Origin: Sinorhizobium arboris LMG 14919 | GTDB lineage: Bacteria; Pseudomonadota; Alphaproteobacteria; Rhizobiales; Rhizobiaceae | DNA length: 64,000 bases | NCBI RefSeq assembly: GCF_000427465.1 | Contig: NZ_ATYB01000008.1 | Span: 1,460,329 to 1,524,328, forward strand | Direction: 5' to 3' | Shown: positions 1 to 9,209 of the stretch, piece after piece | How the letters are laid out: the number at the start of each line of letters is the position of its first letter | How positions within the stretch are numbered: the first letter of the stretch is position 1 | Notes under the pieces: model-generated | Databases searched by the model: none | Told to the model about the DNA's origin: nothing | The model's input: the letters and a program-made list of their open reading frames with translations, nothing else | Made by a program: the position numbers and the translations under genes

Positions 1-909
1 GGCGAGCGCATTGGCGCCCGGCGCCTGATAGGTGCCGATCATTGCCACCGGCTTGCCGTTGATGCGGGCGACGGAGTCCGAGCTCACCGAACCCAGCTCG
101 ACGCGCGCGACGTCGCGAATGCGAACGAAGGAGCCGTCCGCCTCGGCTCTCAGAACGACGTTCTCGAATTGAGCGGGATCCGTCAGCCGGCCCTGGGTCT
201 GGATGTTCAACTGGAAAAGCGGGTCGTCCGTCATCGGCTGTGCGCCGACGCGGCCGATCGCAGCCTGGACGTTCTGCGTCTTCAGGGCGTTGATCACGTC
301 CGTCGGCGTCAGCCCGAGATTGGTCAGGCGGTCGATGTCCAGGACGATCCGCATCGAATAGTCCTGAGCGCCGAACAGCGCTGCATCGCCGACTCCCGGT
401 ACGCGCTTTATCGTGTCGAGCACGTTGATCGTCGCGTAGTTCGAGAGAAACAGATTGTCGAACTCGTCATTCTCGCCATGAATGGCGATCACCTGCATCA
501 GCGAAGAGGATTTCTTCTGGACACTCACGCCACTCTGCTTCACTTCGGCCGGCAGTACGGGTTCGGCAAGCGCGACGCGGTTCTGCACATTGACCGTGGC
601 GATGTCCGGGTCGGTGCCGACCGCAAAGGTAACCGTCAGCGAGTAAGTCCCGTCGGCGCCGCTGGTCGATTTCATGTAGAGCATGTTGTCGACGCCGACG
701 ACCTTGCTCTCGATCGGTTGAGCGACCGTCGCCTCGACCACGTCCGCGCCTGCGCCCGGATAGCTTGCCGTCACGCTGACCTGCGGCGGGACGATGTCGG
801 GAAACTGCGCGACCGGCAGCCTCGTCAGGGCGATCAGGCCCGCGAGCGTGAGCACGATGGAAATGACCGCGGCAAAGCGCGGGCGATCGATGAAGATTTC
901 GGAGATCAT
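1..909 (-). CDS. RND-family efflux transporter, N-terminal part (cut by window edge)
   Basis: The reading frame opens at an ATG on the minus strand at 909 and runs off the left edge, so only about 303 N-terminal residues are present. The start reads MISEIFIDRPRFAAVIS, the typical first transmembrane helix of AcrB/MexB-type inner-membrane pumps, followed by the periplasmic porter region with a PDIVPPQVSV segment. Such pumps use the proton gradient to expel drugs or metabolites through a tripartite complex. The start lies 4 bases after the stop of the membrane fusion protein gene, so the two form an operon. The substrate cannot be read from sequence. Confidence 0.9.
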   Translation of the reverse strand, partial: MISEIFIDRPRFAAVISIVLTLAGLIALTRLPVAQFPDIVPPQVSVTASYPGAGADVVEATVAQPIESKVVGVDNMLYMKSTSGADGTYSLTVTFAVGTDPDIATVNVQNRVALAEPVLPAEVKQSGVSVQKKSSSLMQVIAIHGENDEFDNLFLSNYATINVLDTIKRVPGVGDAALFGAQDYSMRIVLDIDRLTNLGLTPTDVINALKTQNVQAAIGRVGAQPMTDDPLFQLNIQTQGRLTDPAQFENVVLRAEADGSFVRIRDVARVELGSVSSDSVARINGKPVAMIGTYQAPGANALA

Positions 910-913
910 CGGC

Positions 914-2035
914 TCAGCCACCCGTGGTCGTTGCGGCTACGGCGTCAACCACGATTCCCGGCCGCACCTTGCCCACGCCCTCCGTTATGACGTTCTCGCC
1001 CTCCTTCAGCCCCTTGGCTACGACGGCTTGGCCGCGGCTGGAGCGGCTTACCTCGACGCGACGAAGTTCCACCTTGGAATTGGCGTCGACCACCATGACG
1101 AAGGCGCCCTGCTGGTCGCGCTGAACCGCCTGTTGCGGTACGGCCAGCACGTCCTGCGGATCGGACTGTTGCAGAATGATCCGGACGAGCGTGCCGTCGA
1201 GAAGGATCCCGCCGGGATTGGGAAACTCGGCGCGGACCGTAACGGTGTCGGTGCCTTGCGAGACGGTGCTTGCGACGAAGTCTATCGTGCCTTGCTGCGG
1301 GTAATCGGTGCCGTTAGGAAGCGTGATGCTGACATGGGCGCCGCCGGAGATCTCACCCTTTTCGACGCGCTCGCGATAGGAGAAATAAAGGGACGTCGCG
1401 ACGGGAAACTCGACATAGATCGGATCGAGACGCGTCAGCGTCACGAGCGGCCCGCTGTCCGGTGTGACGAGGGCGCCGACGTCGACCGTGGTCAGGCCGA
1501 CCACGCCGTCGAAGGGCGCGATGATCTTCGTGTAGGAAAGATTGAGTTCGGCGTTCTGTCTGCTGCCCTTGAGGCGCAGGATATCGGCTTCGGCCTTTTT
1601 CAGCTGCGCATTCGCGGTGTCGAGCGTCGCCTGGGCAACCGTGTTGGTGGCAATGAGGCGCTGGGCCCGGTCACGCTCCAGCACGGCGAGGTCGCGCTGA
1701 GCCTCCGCTGCAGCGATCGAACCCTCGATTTCCTGCAGCGCGGCGCGATAGGCGCCGTCTTCCACCTGGTAAAGCAAGGCTCCGGCCGAGACGTTCTGCC
1801 CATCCTCGAAATTGACCTTTTCGAGGAAGCCGGACACACGGGCGCGAATGTCGACCTTCTGCACCGCAACGACCTTGCCGGTCAGATCGACGCTCTCGCG
1901 CAGGTCCATGATCTCGGCCGGCGCCACCGTGACGGCCGGAGGGGGCTGCTGCGCATGTGCCGTTGCCACCATAAGGCCGGTCGTCGCGACCACCCCGCAT
2001 GAAAGGGCCGCGGCCAGAATTCTCCAAACGCGCAT
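914..2035 (-). CDS. RND efflux periplasmic adaptor (membrane fusion protein)
   Basis: A 373-residue HlyD/AcrA-type adaptor. I chose the ATG at 2035 because it is preceded by GAGGGAG and starts a clean signal peptide (MRVWRILAAALSCG...ATAHAQ); an upstream in-frame ATG at 2128 would put about 31 poorly hydrophobic residues first. The lipoyl/barrel-sandwich part (VDIRARVSGFLEKVNF, then an SYTKIIAPFDGVVG return strand) flanks a coiled-coil hairpin rich in Ala, Gln and Glu. It bridges the inner-membrane RND pump encoded immediately downstream to an outer-membrane channel, which is not in the window. Confidence 0.93.
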   Translation of the reverse strand: MRVWRILAAALSCGVVATTGLMVATAHAQQPPPAVTVAPAEIMDLRESVDLTGKVVAVQKVDIRARVSGFLEKVNFEDGQNVSAGALLYQVEDGAYRAALQEIEGSIAAAEAQRDLAVLERDRAQRLIATNTVAQATLDTANAQLKKAEADILRLKGSRQNAELNLSYTKIIAPFDGVVGLTTVDVGALVTPDSGPLVTLTRLDPIYVEFPVATSLYFSYRERVEKGEISGGAHVSITLPNGTDYPQQGTIDFVASTVSQGTDTVTVRAEFPNPGGILLDGTLVRIILQQSDPQDVLAVPQQAVQRDQQGAFVMVVDANSKVELRRVEVSRSSRGQAVVAKGLKEGENVITEGVGKVRPGIVVDAVAATTTGG

Positions 2036-2208
2036 GCAATGCTCCCTCGAAGCGATGCTGGCCAACCGGGACCAGGCAGTGAGTGATGCGGGATCACAGC
2101 ACTTTCCTCGATCCAAGTCACGCCTCAAATTCGCGCAACTTGAAATTGCTCCTGTTCTTTATGCCCCCCTTAGGAATTGCCGAACGGAAGGGATGCATGC
2201 GCCGGCGG

Positions 2209-3747
2209 CTACAGTATGAAATAGCCTTTCTGCATGGTCACGGCATCGTCGAGATGTATCGCGAAGTCCGCCTTCCTGTCGCCGTTGACGTCGCCGTAGA
2301 CATAGGTGTCGGAGGCTTCCCTGCTATAGCGCAGTTCGCCCTTCTTCCCGCTGAAAGCGGCGGTGCCGACGAAGGCAAACGCCTGGTCGCCGGCAAGCGA
2401 GGTATTGGCATCTATCGTGGCGAGGTCGATCCTGTCGGCCTTCGCCGTGAAATCGAAAATGGTATCGCGCCCGGAGCGCGCGACGGTCGTATCCGAAAGC
2501 GCCTTGAACACGATTCGGTCGGCTCCGCTGCCCCCGGTCAGGCGGTCCGCACCCGAGCCGGCATAGAGCAGGTCGTTGCCGGCTTCGCCGAAGAGTTTGT
2601 CGTTGCCTATCCCGCCATAGAGCCGGTCGGAACCGGCGCCGCCATAGAGGACGTCGTTGCCGGCGTCGCCGTTCAGCAGGTCGCCGCCGCCGTAGCCCCA
2701 AAGCGTGTTCGCCGCCTGATTTCCCATGATCGAGTCCCCGGCCGAGCCCCCCTTGACGTTTTCGATCAACGAGCGCGCGTCGCCGCGGAAAAGCAGCGCA
2801 TTGAAGACATTGCCGCTGGAAAACCCGTCGTTCGGGCCGCCGCCGAGCCAGGCGAGCTGGTCGATGCTGAAGGTCGAAGCCTTGCCCGGCCTCAGATCGA
2901 TCTTGAGCGCAGTTTTATAGGCGCTGAGGTCGTAGGTGTCGTTGCCGCCGCCGTCCCATATGGTGGCGAAAATGCGGTTGTCGCCCGGCGTGATGGCGGC
3001 CGCGCCATTGACGAAAGTGACGCCGCTGCCGGGAGTCCATTTATAGACGGTGTTGCCGCCATTGGTCGTGAAATCGGCGCCGTAGATTGCCTGCAGCGCG
3101 GCGATGTCGGCCATCATGAAGGTCTGCGGCGCGCCGAACTGTTCGTAGGTGTACGAGCCCCCGACGGCGTCGCCGACAAAACTTCTGTAGGACATAACCG
3201 AATATTCGATCGAGTCGTATTTGGCGGGCGCGGCACCGTAGCCGTCCACTTCGTGGCTGTGCTTCAGGCCGAGCGCATGGCCGATTTCGTGCAGGTGGGT
3301 CTGCCATGCGTAATTGCCGGCCACCGGCTTGCGAAGATCGTCCGCCGTGCCGGCGAAGGCCGTACCGAACCAGACGTCTCCGCCGGCGGCACTGGCCTCG
3401 GGGAAATAGGCATAGGCGGTCTCCGCCAGCGCCGTCTGGGCCAGGCGGATGGTGGCGGTGCCGGCGCTGCCCTGCTTGAAGACGGCATTCGTGAAGCCTT
3501 CGACGGAAAAGCCGTCATCGGCGGACGAACCGAAGGACTGCTCCATGGCGAACAATGCGGCTTTCGTCTGAGCCGTCGAGACGGAAGCAAAGCCCCAGTA
3601 TTTTTCCCAGCCATAGGCGTAGCTTCCGCTCCACTTCGGGAAAGAATAGGTAATCGTTCCCGACCAGGCGTAGCCGGTGAATAGCGTATCGGCGACGATG
3701 TTGCCGGTTGCTTTGACGAATTTAAGTGACTTGCCGGTACCGCTCAT
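2209..3747 (-). CDS. Serralysin-like RTX metalloprotease (peptidase M10)
   Basis: A 512-residue secreted zinc protease. The metzincin motif HEIGHALGLKHSH lies at residues 153-165 (zinc ligands H153, H157, H163; catalytic E154), followed by the Met-turn SVMSY at 183-187. RTX nonapeptide repeats of the GGxGxDxLxG type lie near residues 335-405 and would bind calcium. There is no N-terminal signal peptide, and the C-terminus ends in hydrophobic YFIL after an acidic stretch, as expected for type I secretion substrates. No secretion genes adjoin it; an ABC/HlyD pair lies about 20 kb away at 23.2-26.3 kb. The ribosome binding site before the ATG at 3747 is weak. Confidence 0.93.
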   Translation of the reverse strand: MSGTGKSLKFVKATGNIVADTLFTGYAWSGTITYSFPKWSGSYAYGWEKYWGFASVSTAQTKAALFAMEQSFGSSADDGFSVEGFTNAVFKQGSAGTATIRLAQTALAETAYAYFPEASAAGGDVWFGTAFAGTADDLRKPVAGNYAWQTHLHEIGHALGLKHSHEVDGYGAAPAKYDSIEYSVMSYRSFVGDAVGGSYTYEQFGAPQTFMMADIAALQAIYGADFTTNGGNTVYKWTPGSGVTFVNGAAAITPGDNRIFATIWDGGGNDTYDLSAYKTALKIDLRPGKASTFSIDQLAWLGGGPNDGFSSGNVFNALLFRGDARSLIENVKGGSAGDSIMGNQAANTLWGYGGGDLLNGDAGNDVLYGGAGSDRLYGGIGNDKLFGEAGNDLLYAGSGADRLTGGSGADRIVFKALSDTTVARSGRDTIFDFTAKADRIDLATIDANTSLAGDQAFAFVGTAAFSGKKGELRYSREASDTYVYGDVNGDRKADFAIHLDDAVTMQKGYFIL

Positions 3748-3842
3748 TTACGTTTCGCGTGATTTTTGAGACAACAGTTCAGTTGCTATCACAGGCAAGG
3801 CTTATACAAAAATAAGCGGAACGATAAATCCGGAGTCGGTTC

Positions 3843-4100
3843 GTGGAACTTCGCAGAACGGCGCAGCTGCTTGCCTTAACCTTCCTGGCGATGTCTCCGG
3901 CTCTGCCGTCCGGCGCGACGGAGGCGAGCGGAACGGAAATGCAAAAGCCCCCCGACTACGAACGAGCCGTGCGAGCGGAATTCGAGGCCGTAAAGGCGGA
4001 AAATACCGGGGAAGCGTATGAGCGCTTTATCCGCCGCCACCCCGGCCATCCCCTTGCCGCAGAGGCTCGCAAGGCGATATTGCGCCTGCGGGGCCGATGA
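3843..4100 (+). CDS. Small exported protein of unknown function
   Basis: An 85-residue protein starting at GTG (3843) with CGGAG 7 bases upstream. Residues 1-26 form a plausible signal peptide (LLALTFLAMSPALPSGA). The mature part is charged and helical, with a FIRRHPGHPLAAEARKAI segment resembling the end of a TPR-like or tol-pal-type helix pair, but no family is recognised with confidence. It lies between the serralysin gene (divergent) and ocd (convergent). Confidence 0.5.
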   Translation: MELRRTAQLLALTFLAMSPALPSGATEASGTEMQKPPDYERAVRAEFEAVKAENTGEAYERFIRRHPGHPLAAEARKAILRLRGR

Positions 4101-4122
4101 GCCCCGTGTGACGGCGGCGTGC

Positions 4123-5172
4123 TTATCTGGACCGCAGCAGCATGCCGAACAGGTCGCGCGGGTCGTCGGGATCGGCGATCATGTCGAGATCCTGATAGAA
4201 ATCGGTGCCGGATAGACGGTCGCGCACGTAGCGGAGCGCCGAAAAATCTTCGATCGCGAAGCCGACGCTGTCGAACAGGGTGATCTGGCGCGCGTCGCGC
4301 CGGCCCTGCACCTCGCCGGTGACGACCTTCCAGAGTTCGGTCACCGGAAAGTCCGGCGCCATCTGCTGGATCTCGCCCTCGACGCGGGTCTGCGGCGGAT
4401 ATTCGACGAAGACATCCGAGCGCTCGAGGATGTCACGGTGCAGTTCCGTCTTGCCCGGGCAGTCGCCGCCGATCGCATTGATGTGGACGCCGGTCCCTAC
4501 CATGTTGTCGGTCAGGATCGTGGCAAACTGCTTGTCGGCAGTGCAGGTGGTGATGACGTCTGCGCCTTCGATCGCCTCCTGCGCGGACCGGCAGGATATG
4601 ATTCTGAGACCCGACCCCTCGAGGTTGCGGGCGGCTTTCCCGGTCGCCCGGGGATCGATGTCGTAGAGGCGCACGGTGTCGATGCCGCAGACCGCCTTCA
4701 TCGCCAGCGCCTGGAACTCTGCCTGGGCGCCGTTGCCGATCATCGCCATCGTGCGCGCCCCCTTCGGTGCCAGATGGCGCGCAGCCATTGCCGAGGTCGC
4801 TGCGGTCCTGAGGGCCGTCAGGATGGTCATCTCCGTCAGCAGCACCGGATAACCGGTCGAAACCTCGGCGAGAAGCCCGAATGCAGTCACGGTCTGCAGC
4901 CCTTCGGTGATGTTCTTCGGATGACCGTTGACGTATTTGAAGCTGTAGACCCTGCCGTCGGAGGTCGGCATCAGTTCGATCACGCCCTCGCGCGAGTGGC
5001 TGGCGACGCGGGGGGTCTTGTCGAAACTCTCCCATCGGCGGAAATCGGCCTCGATCGCATCCGTGAGTTCCGCCAGAACCGTCTCGATGCCGAGGTGATG
5101 GACGAGCCGCATCATGTTGTCGACACTGACGAAGGGCACCATGGCCTTGGCTGACGGAAGCAGAGAGAGCAT
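4123..5172 (-). CDS. ocd: Ornithine cyclodeaminase
   Basis: A 349-residue member of the ornithine cyclodeaminase/mu-crystallin family, which converts L-ornithine to L-proline and ammonia using bound NAD+. The Rossmann motif appears as MAMIGNGAQAEFQ near residues 140-152, and the INAIGGDCPGKTEL segment carries the conserved catalytic aspartate. The ATG at 5172 was chosen because GAGGAAA precedes it; the same frame is open further upstream without a good start. It is transcribed away from the Lrp-type regulator at 5312 across a 139-bp intergenic region, the usual arrangement for an amino-acid-responsive regulator and its target. Confidence 0.92.
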   Translation of the reverse strand: MLSLLPSAKAMVPFVSVDNMMRLVHHLGIETVLAELTDAIEADFRRWESFDKTPRVASHSREGVIELMPTSDGRVYSFKYVNGHPKNITEGLQTVTAFGLLAEVSTGYPVLLTEMTILTALRTAATSAMAARHLAPKGARTMAMIGNGAQAEFQALAMKAVCGIDTVRLYDIDPRATGKAARNLEGSGLRIISCRSAQEAIEGADVITTCTADKQFATILTDNMVGTGVHINAIGGDCPGKTELHRDILERSDVFVEYPPQTRVEGEIQQMAPDFPVTELWKVVTGEVQGRRDARQITLFDSVGFAIEDFSALRYVRDRLSGTDFYQDLDMIADPDDPRDLFGMLLRSR

Positions 5173-5311
5173 AGGGGTTTCCTCTTCGCGGCGCTGGACT
5201 CGCTGTTTCTGGTTTCCCAAACAGGGTAGCGAACGCGCCCGCTGGTCGAAAGCGCAAACATGTGCTATTTCCACCATCGAATTAAGCAATTCTGTCAGCC
5301 GGATTGTACAT

Positions 5312-5773
5312 ATGAGCAGATCGGCAGCCGACGATGCGGTCATTGCGAAATACACGCCTGACGATCTCGACCGAAGGATTATCGCACATCTTCGCGCGGA
5401 CGGCCGGGCGTCGCTTTCGAAGCTTTCCGATGCGCTCGGCGTGGCGCGCGGCACGGTGCAGAACCGCCTGGACCGCCTGCTGGAGACGGGGACCCTGCTC
5501 GGCTTCACGGTGCGCGTCAGGGAGGATTACGACGTCAACACCGTCCATGCGGTGATGATGATCGAAGTCGTGGGGAAGTCGACGACGCAGGTGATCCGCA
5601 GACTGCGCGGCATGCCCGAGATCTATACGCTGCATACGACCAACGGCAACTGGGATCTCGTTGCCAATATCCGGGCGGCGAACCTTTCCGAATTCGACCG
5701 GATCTTGCGCGAGGTGCGCATGATCGACGGCGTTGCCAACAGCGAGACCAGTCTTCTGTTGAGCAGCGTCTGA
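5312..5773 (+). CDS. Lrp/AsnC-family transcriptional regulator
   Basis: A 153-residue protein with an N-terminal winged helix (SLSKLSDALGVARGTVQNRL, about residues 32-51) and a C-terminal RAM/ACT-like ligand-binding domain (VHAVMMIEVVG, then GNWDLVANIRA). Lrp-type proteins assemble into octamers and bind amino acids. Its divergent placement beside ornithine cyclodeaminase suggests that it controls that gene in response to ornithine, arginine or proline; this is inference. The ATG at 5312 is the first start that gives a standard family N-terminus. Confidence 0.9.
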   Translation: MSRSAADDAVIAKYTPDDLDRRIIAHLRADGRASLSKLSDALGVARGTVQNRLDRLLETGTLLGFTVRVREDYDVNTVHAVMMIEVVGKSTTQVIRRLRGMPEIYTLHTTNGNWDLVANIRAANLSEFDRILREVRMIDGVANSETSLLLSSV

Positions 5774-5886
5774 TCCGCCGGAGCAGCCAGGCAGATCGTG
5801 ACGCCGGCGGATGGTGACGATTGAAAGCCGGACTCATTCCCGTTAGGTTCCGCACGCGTTAGATGACTGATTTTCGGAGGGGCAGC

Positions 5887-6486
5887 TTGGGAGCGAGCGG
5901 TCGGATCTGTTTGCTGCTGGCCTTGCTGCTGCACGCGCCGGCGGCCGCCCGGGCGGAGTGGCAGGCGGTGGAAAGGGTCAAAACCTACACGGTAACCGGG
6001 CGGACCGGACCGGAGCTCTACGCTTCCATCGGGGAACGCGGACCGCAGGTGGGCGGTCTCGGGCGTGCGATTGCGCATACGAGCTTCGAACTTACCTGGA
6101 GGCGGAAATATGAGGAGCGCGACGGCGCCTGCGTGCTCGCCTCGGCGTTGCCGAAGCTCATCATCACCTACACGCTGCCGAAGCCCGCAGGGCCCCTTCC
6201 GGCGGATACCGAAACGCACTGGCAGGCCTTCATAACAGGTGTGAAAAAGCACGAGCTCGTACATGGCGATTTCATCAAGGAGATGGTGAGCGGCATCGAA
6301 GCGGCAACCGTGGGCCTCACGGTCACCGGAGATCCCGAATGCCGCAAGATCAAATCCGAGATGACGAAGCGGCTCGGCGAGCTCTCTCGCAGGCAAAGAC
6401 AGAAAAGCCGCGAGTTCGACAAAGCCGAACTCAGCGACGGCGGCAATATTCACCAACTCATCCTCAATCTCGTCAACGGCGGCTGA
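5887..6486 (+). CDS. Exported DUF922-type putative zinc protease
   Basis: About 199 residues. I prefer the TTG start at 5887 because a strong GGAGGGG lies just upstream at 5877-5883 and it gives a compact signal peptide (GRICLLLALLLHAPAAARA). An in-frame ATG at 5863 lacks a ribosome site and adds 8 residues. The mature protein contains HELVH (H130/E131/H134 counted from the ATG), a candidate HExxH zinc site typical of DUF922, a family described as secreted Zn-dependent proteases. Two cysteines could form a disulfide. The substrate is unknown. It overlaps neither neighbour and appears monocistronic. Confidence 0.75.
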   Translation: MGASGRICLLLALLLHAPAAARAEWQAVERVKTYTVTGRTGPELYASIGERGPQVGGLGRAIAHTSFELTWRRKYEERDGACVLASALPKLIITYTLPKPAGPLPADTETHWQAFITGVKKHELVHGDFIKEMVSGIEAATVGLTVTGDPECRKIKSEMTKRLGELSRRQRQKSREFDKAELSDGGNIHQLILNLVNGG

Positions 6487-6765
6487 CAGGTGCGGCGAAT
6501 TCGTTCCGTTGCGACCCTTGCGCGTCGCCAGGACGCGCGGCTGTAACGCGCACGCCCCAGCTTTGGCCGAAAGGCAACACCGCTTCGCAAAAGTAAGTTG
6601 TTGCCGAACCTGCCTCCGAATTGTCTCAATGCAACGAAACCGTGAGCCCGCCTGAGTGGCAGACATAGCCGCGGGACCTTCTTCCGCGGGCGCTGTCATC
6701 GCTGAATTTATTTCGGACGACTGGCCGGAATTCCTGCCCGTAACGGTTCGACAAGGAGAAGATGC

Positions 6766-7293
6766 ATGAAAATGACTTTCGCCATGGCGCTTTCGGCGGT
6801 CTCGATCGCCCTTGCTGCTGGAGGCGCCGATGCCGCCGATCTCACCTATCCGGAACCGGCGCCCCCCGCGGTGCAGGATGCGCGCGGCGGGGTGAAGATC
6901 GGCTATCTGGAGTGCGATATCGGCGGCGGCGCAGGCTACGTGCTCGGATCGTCCAAGGAAGTCGAATGCGCTTTCCGGTCGCTGGGCGGCGACGTGATCG
7001 AGGATCGCTATACGGGCGAAATTCGCAAGCTCGGCGTGGATGTCGGCTTCACGATGCGCAGCCGTTTGATCTGGGCCGTATTCGCGCCGACGGCGGGCTA
7101 TCATCACGGCTCTCTGAGCGGCATCTACAAGGGCGCGAGCGCCGAGGCGACCCTCGGCGCGGGTGTGGGCGCCAATGTGCTCGTCGGCGGCACTTCCGGT
7201 TCGATCCACCTGCAGACGGTCAGCGTCACCGGCCAGCTCGGCCTCAACGTCGCAGCCGCCGGCACGTCCATGACGCTCAATTCCGTCAATTGA
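6766..7293 (+). CDS. Exported DUF992-domain protein
   Basis: A 175-residue protein with a clear signal peptide (MKMTFAMALSAVSIALAAGGADA) and the DUF992 pattern: GYLECDIGGGAGYVLGSSKEVECAF, YTGEI and a glycine-rich C-terminus with LGAGVGANVLVGG. The family is common in Rhizobiales and probably periplasmic or envelope-associated; its function is unknown. AAGGAGA lies 8 bases before the ATG at 6766; an overlapping ATG at 6763 is out of frame. Its last 8 bases overlap the end of the SURF1 gene on the other strand. The 279 bp upstream hold no gene. Confidence 0.85.
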   Translation: MKMTFAMALSAVSIALAAGGADAADLTYPEPAPPAVQDARGGVKIGYLECDIGGGAGYVLGSSKEVECAFRSLGGDVIEDRYTGEIRKLGVDVGFTMRSRLIWAVFAPTAGYHHGSLSGIYKGASAEATLGAGVGANVLVGGTSGSIHLQTVSVTGQLGLNVAAAGTSMTLNSVN

Positions 7294-8074
7294 TATCGGC
7301 GCCGGCGCGGCCGTTACGCCGCGCCGGGTCCGATTTCCTGACCGACCTCCACAAGATCACCAGCATACCCGCCGTCATTGCCGCGAGACCGTACCAGGTG
7401 AGGGCATAGAAGAGGTGATTGTTGGGGAAGACGACGCGCGTCAGTCCGCCGACGGGAAGCCCGCCCGGATTCAGGCCAGCATCCGCGTCGACGAAATAGG
7501 GCGCAACCTCGGAGAGGCCCCGCACCGCCGCGATCGCGCTCACGTCGCGCGAATACCAGCGGTTTTCCCGGGGCCTGTTCGACTGGAGGAGCGAGCCGTT
7601 CGGTTCGTCCATGCGCATGAGGCCGGTGACGATCGTTGTGCCTTCGATCTGGCCTTCCCGCCGCGTCGATGCCTCACGCCTCTCCGTCGGGACGAAGCCG
7701 CGGTTCACGAGCACGGTCGTCCCGTCGGCAGCCGCAAGGGGCGTCATGACCCAATAGCCGGGGCCGCGTTCGGTTGCGGCATAGATCAGCGTTTCTTTCT
7801 CGTGGAGGAAGCGGCCCTGGAGAGTGACGTGCCGGTATTCGTCTTGCGCGGCATTGACGTTTGGCCAGTCGTTGCGGGGCGGCACAGGCACGGGTGCTGC
7901 GTGGACGCGCTCCTCGACACGGGCGATCAGGTCGAGCTTCCAGGAGAGGCGCTTGACTTGCCACGTGCCGAGCGCCGCAAAAGCCGAGATGAGCAGGAGG
8001 CCGAGGATGCTGAGGATCGCAAGTGAGAGCCGGGAGGGCTGTCGGGGTGCGGATTCGACTTGAGACTCTATCAT
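7286..8074 (-). CDS. SURF1-family cytochrome oxidase assembly protein
   Basis: A 262-residue protein with the SURF1 topology: an N-terminal membrane helix (LAILSILGLLLISAFAALGTWQVKRL) ending in the GTWQVKRL motif, a periplasmic domain with GYWVMTPL and VLVNRGFVP, and a C-terminal helix (FYALTWYGLAAMTAGMLVILW). Family members help insert haem into haem-copper oxidases. It is the last gene of the cyoABCD operon, about 100 bp after cyoD, with a palindromic repeat between them. No cyoE (haem O synthase) is present here, so haem O must come from elsewhere. Confidence 0.93.
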   Translation of the reverse strand: MIESQVESAPRQPSRLSLAILSILGLLLISAFAALGTWQVKRLSWKLDLIARVEERVHAAPVPVPPRNDWPNVNAAQDEYRHVTLQGRFLHEKETLIYAATERGPGYWVMTPLAAADGTTVLVNRGFVPTERREASTRREGQIEGTTIVTGLMRMDEPNGSLLQSNRPRENRWYSRDVSAIAAVRGLSEVAPYFVDADAGLNPGGLPVGGLTRVVFPNNHLFYALTWYGLAAMTAGMLVILWRSVRKSDPARRNGRAGADIN

Positions 8075-8103
8075 GGCGAAGCCGTCAAAAACTCAACGGG
8101 TTA

Positions 8104-8168
8104 CGCCCCTCCTCCGGCTGCCGCCACCGTCTCCCCGCTTAGCGGGGGGACGGTTAGGGTGAGGGGCG
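8104..8168. repeat. Palindromic intergenic repeat (RIME-like)
   Basis: A GC-rich element between cyoD and the SURF1 gene. The inner arms 8126-8139 and 8141-8154 pair over 14 bp, allowing one G-T. The outer arms CGCCCCTC (8104-8111) and GAGGGGCG (8161-8168) are perfectly complementary. This resembles the mosaic palindromic elements scattered between rhizobial genes. In the transcript it would fold into a stable structure that could lower SURF1 expression relative to cyoABCD or protect the upstream mRNA. Confidence 0.6.
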
Positions 8169-8178
8169 AAGTTCCAAT

Positions 8179-8580
8179 TCACGGCATGTTCATCATCATT
8201 TCCGGGCTCATCGGCATCATGTTCGCGTTCAGATGATGCATGACCCAGAGAGAGCCGGAAAGCGCGATGGCGACGAGAAGGATCGTGAAGATCAGCGCCA
8301 TCATCGTCCAGCCGCCCTCGGAGCGGGTGTTCATGTGCAGGAAGAAGATCATGTGGACGACGATCTGGACGGCGCCGAGCGCCATGATTATCGCCGCAGT
8401 GAGCATCGCGCTGTCGAGCACGTCGGCCATCACCAGCCAGAAAGGAATGGCGGTGAGAATGACGGAGAGGACGAAACCCGTGACGTAGCTCTTCAGCGTG
8501 GCGTGGCCGGCGTCGTGCCCATGGCTGTGGCCGTGATGGGCCTCGAAGGCGTCCTCATGCGAAGGGGCGTGCGTGCTCAT
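8179..8580 (-). CDS. cyoD: Cytochrome o ubiquinol oxidase subunit IV
   Basis: A 133-residue subunit with a His-rich N-terminus ([12 protein letters not shown]) and three membrane helices: [20 protein letters not shown], a second one containing [19 protein letters not shown], and one ending in the [21 protein letters not shown] segment. The FFLHMN motif is typical of CyoD. Start ATG 8580 overlaps the cyoC stop by 4 bases (ATGA), so translation is coupled. The C-terminus is rich in methionine ([16 protein letters not shown]), a longer Met tail than I expect for the family. Confidence 0.95.
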   Translation of the reverse strand: MSTHAPSHEDAFEAHHGHSHGHDAGHATLKSYVTGFVLSVILTAIPFWLVMADVLDSAMLTAAIIMALGAVQIVVHMIFFLHMNTRSEGGWTMMALIFTILLVAIALSGSLWVMHHLNANMMPMSPEMMMNMP

Positions 8581-9209
8581 CCGAGAACTCCCATCAGATA
8601 GACGAAGGAAAAGACGCCGATCCAGACGACGTCGAGGAAGTGCCAGAACATCGAAAGGCACATGAGCCGGCGCTTGTTTTCAGGTATGAGGCCGTGTTTT
8701 GCGACCTGCGCCATCAGCACGAACATCCAGACAATGCCGGCGGTCACGTGCAGGCCGTGCGTGCCGACGAGCGTGAAGAAGGAGGAGAGGAAGGCGCTGC
8801 GCTGCGGTCCGGCGCCTTCATGGATCAGATGCGCGAATTCGTAGAGCTCGAGCCCGACGAAGGCGATGCCGAAGAGTGCGGTGACCGCCATCCAGGCGAG
8901 CGTCGCTTTCTTCTCGTAGCGTTCCATCGCCAGCATGGCGAAGCCATAGGTGATCGAGGAGAACAGCAGCATCGACGTGTTCACTGCGACGAGCGGCAGG
9001 TCGAAGAGATCGGCGGGCGAGGGACCTGCGGCATAGTTGCGCCCGAGAACCGCATGGGTGGCAAAGAGTACCGCGAAAATCAGGCAGTCGCTCATCAGGT
9101 AGAGCCAGAAGCCGAGCATCGTGCTCCCTTCGGGGTGATGCTCCTCCTTCAGATAGAAGGTCGGCGCCTGTCCCTCATCAAGCGCGCGGTCGGTATGGAA
9201 CTCGGTCAT
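8577..9209 (-). CDS. cyoC: Cytochrome o ubiquinol oxidase subunit III
   Basis: A 210-residue five-helix membrane subunit of the bo3 quinol oxidase. Diagnostic segments are [21 protein letters not shown], the carboxylate-bearing [14 protein letters not shown], and [15 protein letters not shown]. It overlaps the stop of cyoB and the start of cyoD by four bases each, in a tightly coupled operon. Confidence 0.96.
   Translation of the reverse strand: MTEFHTDRALDEGQAPTFYLKEEHHPEGSTMLGFWLYLMSDCLIFAVLFATHAVLGRNYAAGPSPADLFDLPLVAVNTSMLLFSSITYGFAMLAMERYEKKATLAWMAVTALFGIAFVGLELYEFAHLIHEGAGPQRSAFLSSFFTLVGTHGLHVTAGIVWMFVLMAQVAKHGLIPENKRRLMCLSMFWHFLDVVWIGVFSFVYLMGVLG

Noticed and set aside
3818..3842. GGAAC upstream of the small exported protein gene at 3843
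   Set aside because: Spacing to TT is 17 and the -10 would abut the start codon.
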